DNA from: Bacillota bacterium | GTDB lineage: Bacteria; Bacillota; Clostridia; Acetivibrionales; DSM-1351 | Direction: 5' to 3' | NCBI GenBank assembly: GCA_023436515.1 | Contig: JAEZIV010000454.1 | Location: 1 to 7,167, forward strand | Length of the DNA stretch: 7,167 bases | Shown: positions 1 to 6,603 of the stretch, piece by piece | Position numbering within the stretch: position 1 is the stretch's first letter | Layout of the letters: each line of letters begins with the position of its first letter | Translations under genes and position numbers: made by a program | Notes under the pieces: model-generated | The model's input: only the letters and a program-made list of their open reading frames with translations | Databases searched by the model: none | Told to the model about the DNA's origin: nothing

Positions 1-373
1 CACTTACCCCAACAATTAACTCTTCCATCGGTATTCCCTTATTAGCAGCAGCTAAAATAGTAATACTAACAATTACCCCAACAAAGACCGCCACTATTCC
101 TGTAAGAGCCGTGAACATATACCGACCCATGACAATATCCTTTTTTGAAACAGGGATCAGTCCATAAAGCCGGTTCAGATCATTTTTCTCAGCAATGGAG
201 AAGGTGTAGTTTGATGTCATTGCCATGATGCTCATGCATAAGACAAGACTTGAAATGATATCCTGGGTACTATACATAATAATTACAGGAGCAATTAAAA
301 CGATCAGCATTGTCTTCATATATGGTTTAATAAGTGAGAAATCCAGCCTTACCATTTTAAATATATTACTCAT
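1..373 (-). CDS. ABC-2 type transporter permease, 3' end cut by window edge
   Basis: This is the first 124 codons of a membrane permease; the rest lies beyond position 1. The ATG at 373 overlaps the stop of the upstream ATPase by 8 nt, with a GGGGG-type ribosome binding site about 9 nt before it. The protein starts MSNIFKMVRLDFSLIKPY, then has hydrophobic helices at about residues 21-33 and 40-53, a cytoplasmic loop with AEKNDLNRLYGLIPVSKKDI at 61-80, and another helix at about 86-110. A loop of the form ‘LxxLPVs+kdIVxgRY’ between helices 2 and 3 is typical of small ABC-2 permeases (ABC2_membrane_5 type) found with YtrB-like ATPases. It should form the membrane channel of an exporter energised by the ATPase encoded at 366-1226 and be controlled by the GntR protein at the head of the operon. 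The substrate is unknown. Full family length would be roughly 200-220 residues, so about half is missing. Confidence 0.85.
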   Translation of the reverse strand, partial: MSNIFKMVRLDFSLIKPYMKTMLIVLIAPVIIMYSTQDIISSLVLCMSIMAMTSNYTFSIAEKNDLNRLYGLIPVSKKDIVMGRYMFTALTGIVAVFVGVIVSITILAAANKGIPMEELIVGVS

Positions 374-1226
374 TGTTTTTAGCCCCCTTGCTTGTAAAAA
401 TAATAATGTCATCCAGAGAAACCGGCTCACAACTAAACTCTCTATAGTATTTAGTATCCTCAGCTTTGATCAGTCCTTCAAATCCCGAGGAATATTTCCT
501 TAAACCCAGAAATCTGCTTTCCTTTTCCGGAGATAGCTCTTCCTTACCGCCCTTAATCATTTTGAAGCCTTCAATGAACTCATCCTTTGGACCTGTGTAA
601 AATACGGCACCGTTATTTATAAAGGTTATATAGTCCGCAATCTTATCCAGATCAGAGGTTATGTGGGTTGAAAAAAGTACGCTTCTGTCTCCGTCCTGAA
701 TAAATTCTAAAAGTATTTCAAGGAGTTCATCCCTTGCAACCGGATCCAATCCGCTTGTAGGCTCATCTAAAATCAGCAGCTTGGCATCATGTGAGAAGGC
801 ACAGGCAAGCATAAGCTTCATTTGCATGCCCCTTGAAAGCTCCCTAACCTTTTTGTTCATATTCAAACCAAACTGTTGAACCATTTCACGAAATTTTTCC
901 CTATCCCAGTTTTGATAAAAAATTTTCAGAGTCTCCTCAACCTGCTTTACCTTCCAATCCTGAACAAAGTAGTTGGAGTCAAAAACTGCCCCGATGCTCT
1001 CCTTTATTTCATTCTGCTGAGCAACACTATCCATATCTAAAATTCGTATATCTCCCGCAGATTTCCTAATCATGTTTAGCATCAGCTTAATAGTTGTGGT
1101 CTTCCCTGCTCCATTGGGTCCTATCAACCCCATAATATAGCCTCTGGGTAAAGAAAATCCTACATTTTTTAATGAAAATTTATCATATTCCTTACATAGA
1201 TTGCTGATTTCAATGGCATTATTCAT
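366..1226 (-). CDS. ABC transporter ATP-binding protein, YtrB-like
   Basis: A 286-residue nucleotide-binding subunit of an ABC exporter, acting at the inner face of the membrane. Visible motifs are Walker A GPNGAGKTT (36-44), the signature LSRGMQMKL (130-138), Walker B LLILDEPTSGLD (150-161) and the switch His188 in STH. The Q-loop position, normally Gln, is Asp83 in IGAVFDSN. After the ATPase core (to about 215) there is a 70-residue tail, as in other YtrB-type subunits. The ATG at 1226 lies inside the end of the GntR gene (8-nt overlap) and has a very strong GGAGGAGGAAGG ribosome binding site at 1228-1240. The next gene, a permease, overlaps its stop by 8 nt, so the three form one translationally coupled operon. 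The order regulator-ATPase-permease matches ytr-type operons that respond to cell-wall antibiotics in Bacillus; the substrate here is not known. Confidence 0.93.
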   Translation of the reverse strand: MNNAIEISNLCKEYDKFSLKNVGFSLPRGYIMGLIGPNGAGKTTTIKLMLNMIRKSAGDIRILDMDSVAQQNEIKESIGAVFDSNYFVQDWKVKQVEETLKIFYQNWDREKFREMVQQFGLNMNKKVRELSRGMQMKLMLACAFSHDAKLLILDEPTSGLDPVARDELLEILLEFIQDGDRSVLFSTHITSDLDKIADYITFINNGAVFYTGPKDEFIEGFKMIKGGKEELSPEKESRFLGLRKYSSGFEGLIKAEDTKYYREFSCEPVSLDDIIIFTSKGAKNNE

Positions 1227-1602
1227 TTCCTTCCTCCTCCATAAGCAGTCTTAGCATTTTAACAAGCTCTTCCTCACATATCTCAGCTCTTTTTGCCGCC
1301 TTAATCGCCGCCGTCAGATTATCCTCAACCTCCCGCAACAGCTGCTCCCGAATAAGCTCCGAGCCTCTACCCATTACATAGCAGCCTTTACCCTGGACAT
1401 TTGTAACAAAGCCCTCCTGCTCCAATTCGGAGTAAGCTCTGGTAGTTGTAAGAACACTTATCCTCAGATCCTTTGCAAGCTGCCTCAAAGACGGCAGAAG
1501 CTCGTTTTCCTCCAGCTCGCCAGATAAAATGGCATTTTTTATCTGATCCTTTATTTGCTCATATATTGGTATACCTGACGTATTTGAAATAATTATTTTC
1601 AC
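1219..1602 (-). CDS. GntR-family transcriptional regulator, YtrA subfamily
   Basis: A short (127-residue) DNA-binding repressor. Residues 11-76 form the GntR winged helix: PIYEQIKDQIKNAILSGEL, then the helix-turn-helix LPSLRQLAKDLRISVLTTTR, then the wing with GKGCYV. Only about 50 residues follow, a helical dimerisation tail rich in Glu and Lys, which is the hallmark of the YtrA subfamily as opposed to the large effector domains of FadR or HutC types. I chose the GTG at 1602 because GGAGGT (1608-1613) sits 5 nt upstream of it; a TTG one codon earlier (1605) would be only 2 nt from that site. It heads the operon with the ATPase and permease and probably represses it by binding the palindrome at 1623-1660, thereby regulating itself as well. 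The inducer is unknown; cell-wall-active compounds are the precedent in related systems. Confidence 0.93.
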   Translation of the reverse strand: MKIIISNTSGIPIYEQIKDQIKNAILSGELEENELLPSLRQLAKDLRISVLTTTRAYSELEQEGFVTNVQGKGCYVMGRGSELIREQLLREVEDNLTAAIKAAKRAEICEEELVKMLRLLMEEEGNE

Positions 1603-1606
1603 CAAT

Positions 1607-1613
1607 AACCTCC
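1607..1613 (-). promoter_or_regulatory. Ribosome binding site of the GntR gene
   Basis: Read on the minus strand this is GGAGGTT. It lies 5 nt before a GTG (1602) and 2 nt before a TTG (1605), and so favours the GTG as the true start. Confidence 0.75.
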
Positions 1614-1622
1614 GATATAAAT

Positions 1623-1660
1623 GTATATACTGTTATGTTTGTTACATATACAGTATATAC
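1623..1660. promoter_or_regulatory. Palindromic operator of the GntR operon
   Basis: A perfect 11-bp inverted repeat, GTATATACTGT (1623-1633) and ACAGTATATAC (1650-1660), separated by 16 bp. Each arm contains GTATATAC, itself an 8-bp palindrome, so two complete sites lie with centres 30 bp apart, close to three helical turns. The upstream arm covers the -10 box (1652-1657) and the other lies in the leader. A further partial copy, ACAGTA, follows at 1661-1666 between the -10 and -35 boxes. A palindrome over the promoter of a GntR gene is the usual position for autorepression; that this regulator binds it is inferred. Confidence 0.7.
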
Positions 1661-1680
1661 ACAGTAAACACTTTTGTCAA
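1652..1680 (-). promoter_or_regulatory. Sigma-A promoter of the GntR-ABC operon
   Basis: On the minus strand a perfect -35 TTGACA (1675-1680) is followed after 17 bp by the -10 TATACT (1652-1657, 5 of 6). Transcription should start near 1645, giving a leader of about 43 nt before the GTG at 1602. The -10 overlaps one arm of the palindromic operator. Such a near-consensus promoter is expected to be strong unless repressed. Confidence 0.8.
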
Positions 1681-1682
1681 CA

Positions 1683-1734
1683 GAAAAATAAAGACCTGTG
1701 TTTCACTTTCTATCAGAAAGCATAAGCACAAGTC
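1683..1734 (-). terminator. Probable imperfect terminator of the 5019-1778 operon
   Basis: Between the CmpB-family gene and the next promoter is an imperfect hairpin: GACCTGTG (1693-1700) against CACAAGTC (1727-1734) with one mismatch, and an inner CTTTC (1706-1710) against GAAAG (1716-1720) around a 5-nt loop. Reading the minus strand, the hairpin is followed by a U-rich run, TTTATTTTTC (1682-1691). The position about 45 nt after the stop at 1778 fits the end of the upstream operon. The internal loop makes it weaker than a textbook terminator. Confidence 0.5.
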
Positions 1735-1777
1735 CCCTTACTTCAACAATATACACTTTGATCAGTTAATATGACCA

Positions 1778-2659
1778 TTACTCCTTACCCTTAACTCTTT
1801 GCTTCAGCTCCTTCAGAGCCTCCCTTAGCTGCCCAAGCTGGGTATTATACCTGATGCTGCGCATCCCCGGGAATGCCTTGATTAGTCTATGTCCGCTTCC
1901 TCTTTTTGCGGTAAGGGCTTCAAATCTCTCCCTTAGTTTCGAGTTAAGCTCATTCCTTTTCTCTTCAAGCATATGATTTATTTCTATTTTGCTCTCACCA
2001 ATTTTCTGGTTAAGGTTACTTTTACCTTCTTCCAGTATGAGTCTTAGCTTTTCAAAGCTTCTGACCAGTTCTCTTTCATTGAACCATTCTTGGATATCGG
2101 CAGTTTTTCGCAGCTCCTCTGTAAACTCATACAGCTTTTGAAGACGCTGATTAAGGTTTACAAGAGTATTCAGTGTAAAGCTACAGTCAACAGCAAAGTA
2201 CGCTACCAGTATCACACATATTACATGCAGGAAGCCCTCGGGTATAATCCATATAAGCTTCTCGGCAGTAGGATGAAGAAGCTTTATCAGAATAACGCTC
2301 ATTATTCCAAAGTATATGGAGTTCTTGAGGCACACTCTTCCCTCCAGGTTAAATTTCTGGTTGCTGTAATCCCACCATCTGGTTCCAAAAAAGGTCTCCA
2401 GCAGCCAGCCTGTTATATACTCAAGGGTACTGGTTATTACAAGCCCACATATAAATATAATCGGTATACTGAAAGCGACAGGCTCAAGGAGCCATATAAG
2501 GAACAGCGCTCCAAAACCATATACAGGACAAACAGGTCCTGCGAGAAACCCTCTGTTGACAATCCTTCTCGATAGATATGAGCAGTAGACAACTTCACAG
2601 AGCCATCCAATGAAGCTATAAATAGTAAAGTAGATAAAGAGTATCTCCACTTCCCGCAA
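1778..2659 (-). CDS. CmpB-family membrane protein with charged helical C-terminus
   Basis: A 293-residue membrane protein matching, by recalled motifs, the family named ‘putative ABC-transporter type IV’ (CmpB, PF06541). Its conserved blocks are FIGWLCEVVYCS (16-27), VNRGFLAGPVCPVYGFGA (34-51), LEYITGWLLET (79-89), TRWWDYS (93-99) and GRVCLKNS (107-114). About five hydrophobic segments are seen at 5-22, 46-60, 63-82, 114-128 and 136-158. From about 165 the protein becomes a long charged, helix-forming cytoplasmic region rich in Glu, Lys and Leu, probably coiled coil. The TTG at 2659 is taken as start because a G-rich ribosome binding site lies 5 nt before it; extending to the TTG at 2710 would add 17 polar residues and overlap the permease gene. 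It follows the permease by 31 nt, so it is likely co-transcribed. The family's biochemical role is not established; it may be an accessory subunit of this exporter. Confidence 0.85.
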   Translation of the reverse strand: MREVEILFIYFTIYSFIGWLCEVVYCSYLSRRIVNRGFLAGPVCPVYGFGALFLIWLLEPVAFSIPIIFICGLVITSTLEYITGWLLETFFGTRWWDYSNQKFNLEGRVCLKNSIYFGIMSVILIKLLHPTAEKLIWIIPEGFLHVICVILVAYFAVDCSFTLNTLVNLNQRLQKLYEFTEELRKTADIQEWFNERELVRSFEKLRLILEEGKSNLNQKIGESKIEINHMLEEKRNELNSKLRERFEALTAKRGSGHRLIKAFPGMRSIRYNTQLGQLREALKELKQRVKGKE

Positions 2660-2664
2660 AACAG

Positions 2665-2674
2665 CTCCCCCCCT
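2665..2674 (-). promoter_or_regulatory. Ribosome binding site that fixes the CmpB-family start
   Basis: The minus strand reads AGGGGGGGAG here, then 5 nt, then a TTG at 2659. There is no ATG or GTG near the N-terminal helix upstream of this, so the G-rich tract is the main evidence for a TTG start. Confidence 0.5.
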
Positions 2675-2690
2675 ATTAGAAGTTTTCTTT

Positions 2691-4295
2691 TTAATTCTGC
2701 AGTTCTGCAAATCTCCTTACTCCTATGGTATTCAGAACCTTGACAAAGACTAGAGTTACCAACAGCAAAACAAACGCCGTTGCAAACAGAAAAACATTTG
2801 CATTCGAAGGCTCTATTGCTACGAATAATACAATTGTTATTATAATAATTACAAAATTTGCCAGCATGCTTATAAAAACGCTTACACTCTGCTTTACAAC
2901 AGCCATGTGACTGGTCCACTCCAGCTTCGGAAAATAAAGATTTATCATAAGTCCTATTACGGGAGAGAGCAAGGAGAGTGTCAGCAATACTGCAAACATT
3001 GCTAAGGCTGTTGTTATGTCAAGTTCAAGACCTATGACTATTATTATCATATTGATTACCAGCGCCGGTACTGTGAGTGCCAGATTAACTAGCACCTTAC
3101 TCCATAAAATACTCTTTATATCAACTGGAAGTGACTTTATAATCCAAAGATTTTTACCCTCAAGAGATATTGAAGAAGCAGTAATTAAGGTCATTCCTAT
3201 ACAAAAGGCAAATACTGCCACTGAACTAAGATAAATATAATCCCCGGCAAAAGGCATCTCTAAAAGCTTTGCGAGCTTATCCTTTCCAAGTATGATTATG
3301 GCAATCGAAAAGACTGTCATCATCAGTGGTCCTATTGCTGTATTAGTTACATATATAAAGGATGAAAAGTAAAATCTTAGTTCCTTTACAAATAACGCCT
3401 TAAGCGGTGACGAGGCCTTCAGCCTTGTCATTTTGTAATCAGAGGACTTGTACTTTTCGGACATCCTGCTGTTAATTGTCTTAAAGCCTTTTGAAAGCAC
3501 CGCTATAAATACTGTAAATACAAGCGTACTAAAAGCCACAAACATTATAAGATAGAATACACTGCTATCTCTCAGTGCCTTTATATAAAAATCAATCCAA
3601 AACAATATTGTGTTAATCGAATTAAATACCGGCAGTGCTCCCTGTATGTGCTGTGAGTTCAATTGATTTATCATTGGTGAACCCACTATCAAAATCGCAC
3701 ATAGCAGCAGGCTGCCAACAATCATTATTAGATTGGTAGACCTGATTCTTGTGGAGATTCTGCCAAGGAAATATGCAATCACAGCTCCGATTGATATAGG
3801 TATCAAAGGAATAAACAGAGTAACTGTAACAGTAAATATGTAATACAGAATACCTGCTGTTGTCTTATACCCATAAATAATCAATGGAGGTATTGTCACT
3901 ATATTTGCTATCAGCAAATTTGAAAGATAAATAAATATCAGCTTGCTGGTAAGCACTGTTGAAGGCTTGACAGGGAGGGACATCAACAGATCATAGTCCC
4001 TGAATGCAAATAGGTAAGAGGGCAGCTTGAATATACTCATAAACAGTGAAAAAACTGTTACAGACAATATGGAGCTGCTAAGTAGAATATCCAGCGCATT
4101 GAGTTTTTCAAGCCCTTGAGCGAGCGGTATGTTCATAAAAAACATCGAGGCAAATATCATACAAAAGGCATATACGATGACTATTCCAAGTAATATTGCC
4201 TTTATTTTCTCGCCCTTGGATTTAGACTTCAGCATTTTGTTGAAGCCCCAGGAATTAAGCATATTTGCTTTTATTAATGTCATTAAATTATTCAT
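2691..4295 (-). CDS. Large two-half ABC exporter permease
   Basis: A 534-residue polytopic membrane protein, the channel subunit partnering the ATPase at 4288-5019. About twelve hydrophobic segments are present, at roughly 32-54, 70-90, 115-140, 150-175, 188-206, 246-267, 314-336, 354-375, 400-423, 428-452, 470-493 and 499-521. The chain looks duplicated: DYDLLMSLPVKPSTVLTSKL (100-119) recurs in diverged form as NLWIIKSLPVDIKSILWSKV (382-401), and each is preceded by two helices and followed by four. The soluble link (about 270-312) is basic. The ATG at 4295 was chosen over the TTG at 4301; it overlaps the ATPase stop by 8 nt and a GGAG lies 10 nt upstream. The 534-residue length is about twice that of a single ABC-2 subunit, so one chain may replace a dimer, although two chains per complex cannot be excluded. 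The substrate is unknown. Confidence 0.88.
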   Translation of the reverse strand: MNNLMTLIKANMLNSWGFNKMLKSKSKGEKIKAILLGIVIVYAFCMIFASMFFMNIPLAQGLEKLNALDILLSSSILSVTVFSLFMSIFKLPSYLFAFRDYDLLMSLPVKPSTVLTSKLIFIYLSNLLIANIVTIPPLIIYGYKTTAGILYYIFTVTVTLFIPLIPISIGAVIAYFLGRISTRIRSTNLIMIVGSLLLCAILIVGSPMINQLNSQHIQGALPVFNSINTILFWIDFYIKALRDSSVFYLIMFVAFSTLVFTVFIAVLSKGFKTINSRMSEKYKSSDYKMTRLKASSPLKALFVKELRFYFSSFIYVTNTAIGPLMMTVFSIAIIILGKDKLAKLLEMPFAGDYIYLSSVAVFAFCIGMTLITASSISLEGKNLWIIKSLPVDIKSILWSKVLVNLALTVPALVINMIIIVIGLELDITTALAMFAVLLTLSLLSPVIGLMINLYFPKLEWTSHMAVVKQSVSVFISMLANFVIIIITIVLFVAIEPSNANVFLFATAFVLLLVTLVFVKVLNTIGVRRFAELQN

Positions 4296-5019
4296 TTTCA
4301 ATCAACTCCAAAAATAGTTGTTCAAGTGAACTATTCCCCTTCACCGAGGAGGTTTCTCCACATGCCACAAGCTTTCCATCCTTAATTATAGCAATTTTAT
4401 TACACAGCTTTTCGGCAACCTCCAGTACATGGGTTGAGAAAAATATAGCACAGCCATTTCCGCACTGCTCCTTCATTATTTCCTTTAATGTATGTGCCGC
4501 CTTGGGATCAAGCCCTACGAAAGGCTCATCCATTATAAACAGGCTTGGCTTGTGTATAAGTGCGGAAATAATTGCAAGCTTTTGCTTCATACCGTGGGAG
4601 TAGGAAGATATCAGGTCCCCCAGACTTGTGGTAAGCTCAAGCAGATCGGCGTATTTTTTTATAGCATTCTCTCTCTCAGAGCTTGGTATTGAAAATACGT
4701 CAGCTATGAAATTCAGATACTGAATCCCGGTCAAGTTCTCGTACAGATCGGGGTTATCAGGAATATACGCCAGCTGTTTTTTACATTCTATGGGTTGGGT
4801 CTTAACGGACCTTCCATCAATGGTAATATCACCCTCGGTAAACTCCAGAATACCTGTAACGCATTTAATGGTAGTAGTCTTTCCTGCCCCATTGTGACCT
4901 ATAAAGCCGTAAATATCTCCTCTGTTTATCTCCAGGGATAGGTTGTCTACAGCCTTCTTGCCGCTTCTGTATGTCTTTGACAGATTTTCTATTCTTAATA
5001 ATGCTTCGGCCTTAACCAT
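4288..5019 (-). CDS. ABC transporter ATP-binding protein, EcsA-like
   Basis: A 243-residue ATPase subunit that powers the adjacent large permease. It shows Walker A GHNGAGKTT (41-49), the signature YSHGMKQKL (140-148), Walker B LFIMDEPFVGLD (160-171) and switch His197 (STH). The region after the usual Q-loop reads YIPDNPDLYENLTG (85-98), with Asp88 at the Gln position; this and the DEPFVGLDP wording resemble EcsA of Bacillus, a subunit linked to secretion and membrane protease activity. Length is typical of a stand-alone subunit. The ATG at 5019 follows an AGAGGTGAG ribosome binding site by about 9 nt. It is the first gene of a probable three-gene operon with the permease (8-nt overlap) and the CmpB-family protein. 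The EcsA likeness is from recalled motifs and does not prove a shared role, since the partner permease is longer than EcsB. Confidence 0.93.
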   Translation of the reverse strand: MVKAEALLRIENLSKTYRSGKKAVDNLSLEINRGDIYGFIGHNGAGKTTTIKCVTGILEFTEGDITIDGRSVKTQPIECKKQLAYIPDNPDLYENLTGIQYLNFIADVFSIPSSERENAIKKYADLLELTTSLGDLISSYSHGMKQKLAIISALIHKPSLFIMDEPFVGLDPKAAHTLKEIMKEQCGNGCAIFFSTHVLEVAEKLCNKIAIIKDGKLVACGETSSVKGNSSLEQLFLELIENE

Positions 5020-5111
5020 GATATAAATCTCACCTCTTTATTAATAGTTACTTTTTGTATGACACGCAATTCTAATATATGAAAGTCTTTAGTGATTTAG
5101 TTTCCTATAAT

Positions 5112-5140
5112 ATTATACATTATTAGCCGGGTTTAGTCAG
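5112..5140 (-). promoter_or_regulatory. Probable promoter of the ATPase-permease-CmpB operon
   Basis: On the minus strand a perfect -10 TATAAT (5112-5117) is preceded after 17 bp by CTGACT (5135-5140), which matches 4 of 6 bases of the -35 consensus. Transcription would start near 5105, leaving a leader of about 85 nt before the ATG at 5019. The leader shows no strong hairpin. Confidence 0.5.
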
Positions 5141-5281
5141 CTTTAAGAATGTACAAGATAACCAGACATTACATAATCAATTTATTAATAATTAATCTAT
5201 TTAGCTTATTTTATTGTATTTATTTTTATAGTAAAATGGGTATATAGTGAACATAACAAATATTACCTTACATATAGAAAT
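5141..5281. other. A/T-rich divergent intergenic DNA
   Basis: This is the part of the gap between the divergent ATPase and HD-GYP genes that lies beyond the minus-strand promoter. It is strongly A/T-rich, with ATTAATAATTAAT at 5183-5195. The plus-strand promoter of the HD-GYP gene should be here. The best -10 is TAAAAT (5232-5237), but no acceptable -35 stands 16-18 bp before it, so no promoter is called. No RNA structure or longer repeat was seen. Confidence 0.4.
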
Positions 5282-5287
5282 AGGTGA
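5282..5287 (+). promoter_or_regulatory. Ribosome binding site that fixes the HD-GYP start
   Basis: AGGTGA lies 4 nt before the ATG at 5292. The earlier in-frame GTG at 5247 has no such site, only A/T-rich DNA before it, so the ATG is preferred. Confidence 0.65.
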
Positions 5288-5291
5288 ATTT

Positions 5292-6593
5292 ATGGATTTA
5301 GAAATACCAATTATTAATTTGGTGCTCTCCCTTTCCAGTGCTATAGATTTGATAGACTCAAGCCTGACTAATCATCACAAAAGAGTTGCATATATAGCTT
5401 ACAGCATTGCCAAAGAAATGGATTTTCAGGAGCAGGAGCTAAAGGATTTAGTTCTGGCAAGTTTACTCCATGACTGTGGAGCAATGAACCAATCCGAAAG
5501 GAATGCTTTATTTGAATTTGATTATGGAAGTGCTGGAATGACAAGACATTCCCATGGCTATAAGGGCTGGTTCATACTTCATGAATCATCAAAGCTCAGA
5601 GCCTCAGCAGAAATAATTAAGTTCCATCACGTATTCTGGGAAGAGGAGTCAAATGGATATCTAGATGCATATAATGTCCCGGCGTTGAGTCATGTCCTTC
5701 ACTTGGCAGACAGAATTGATATACTTATTAATAGAAATAAGGAAATATTGGATCAAAGGACTCGGATAAGGGATTATGTTCATAATATGAAGGGCTCCAT
5801 GTTCATGCCTGCTGCAGTTGAGGCTTTTGACAACCTCTATTCCAGGCATTATTTCTGGTTCGATATAGTTAACCCGTATTTGGATGAACTTATTAAAAAG
5901 GAACTATATTCCTACAAGGTCAAACTAAATTTACTAAGCCTCATGGAGTTTTCCAGTATTGCCCATAGGATGATTGACTTCCGAAGTAAATTTACTGCCA
6001 CACACTCCATCGGTGTCGCTACCAGTGCCAGCAGTCTGGCAGCCAAGCTGGGGTGCACTCCTGAGGAGTGTGGCCTAATGCATTGCGCCGGTCTGATGCA
6101 CGACCTGGGAAAGCTGGCAGTACCCGAATCAATACTTGAAAAGAATGGCCCCCTTGATCAGCATGAGTCGAATATCATTAAGTCTCATACCTACCACACC
6201 TATAGAATAATAAATTCTATTCCGGGTCTGGAAAAGCTGCGGAATTGGGCCTCCTTCCATCATGAGAAGCTCGACGGCTCAGGTTATCCCTTTGGCCATC
6301 ACGCCAATACGCTTGACTTAGGCTCAAGAATACTGGCCATCAGCGATATGTTCACAGCCCTTACAGAGGACAGGCCCTACCGTAAGGCTATGTCGGTGTC
6401 AACTGCTATGAATATTATACGGAATACCTCCGGTTTGGATTATGATGTTATCAGTTGCCTTAATAGCAACCTGGACGAGATAAACCAAGTACGAAAAGTT
6501 TCTCAGGAAACTATATTTAAAAGCTGCAATCAAATATTGAACAACGATTATACCTTTTTGACCATTCCTCAAAAACCCTGCGGGCATAAATAA
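5292..6593 (+). CDS. Tandem HD / HD-GYP protein, probable cyclic-di-GMP phosphodiesterase
   Basis: A 433-residue cytoplasmic protein made of two HD domains, with no membrane segment. The C-terminal half (about 230-370) is a full HD-GYP domain: H238, H270-D271 and K274 in MHDLGKLAVP, H299 and H302, HHEKLDGSGYP (323-333), and D352 in AISDMFTALTEDRPYR. Proteins with this set hydrolyse cyclic di-GMP, usually with a di- or tri-metal centre. The N-terminal half (about 25-145) is a second HD domain with H28/H29, H60-D61 in LLHDCG, H112/H113 and D140, but the GYP motif is absent (FHHVFWEEESNGYL), so it may bind metal or ligand rather than cleave cyclic di-GMP. There is no receiver, PAS or GAF domain, so input may come through the first HD domain. 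It is a single gene, divergent from the ABC operon. It could also act on another cyclic dinucleotide. The ATG at 5292 was chosen because of the ribosome binding site just before it; starting at the GTG at 5247 would add 15 residues. Confidence 0.92.
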   Translation: MDLEIPIINLVLSLSSAIDLIDSSLTNHHKRVAYIAYSIAKEMDFQEQELKDLVLASLLHDCGAMNQSERNALFEFDYGSAGMTRHSHGYKGWFILHESSKLRASAEIIKFHHVFWEEESNGYLDAYNVPALSHVLHLADRIDILINRNKEILDQRTRIRDYVHNMKGSMFMPAAVEAFDNLYSRHYFWFDIVNPYLDELIKKELYSYKVKLNLLSLMEFSSIAHRMIDFRSKFTATHSIGVATSASSLAAKLGCTPEECGLMHCAGLMHDLGKLAVPESILEKNGPLDQHESNIIKSHTYHTYRIINSIPGLEKLRNWASFHHEKLDGSGYPFGHHANTLDLGSRILAISDMFTALTEDRPYRKAMSVSTAMNIIRNTSGLDYDVISCLNSNLDEINQVRKVSQETIFKSCNQILNNDYTFLTIPQKPCGHK

Positions 6594-6603
6594 TTTTTCA
6601 GGT

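Noticed and set aside
225..503. 92-codon plus-strand frame at the left end
   Set aside because: It is antisense to the partial permease and the ATPase tail; its hydrophobic look reflects the permease codons on the other strand.
2090..2575. 161-codon plus-strand frame opposite the CmpB-family gene
   Set aside because: It is antisense to a gene with conserved family motifs, and its translation is low in complexity and Tyr/Lys-rich, as shadow frames often are.
2437..2919. 160-codon minus-strand frame spanning the permease/CmpB junction
   Set aside because: It overlaps two well-supported genes in another frame and is rich in Cys and Ser, with no recognisable domain.
4265..4603. 112-codon plus-strand frame opposite the EcsA-like ATPase
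   Set aside because: It is antisense to Walker B and signature regions of a clear ATPase; no supporting start signal.
5041..5069. Minus-strand TTGCGT-17-TATTAA as promoter of the ATPase operon
   Set aside because: Transcription would start near 5034, inside the ribosome binding site, so the message could not be translated well. The TATAAT farther upstream is better.
5183..5195. ATTAATAATTAAT palindrome as an operator
   Set aside because: In DNA this A/T-rich such symmetry is expected by chance, and it does not overlap a recognisable promoter.
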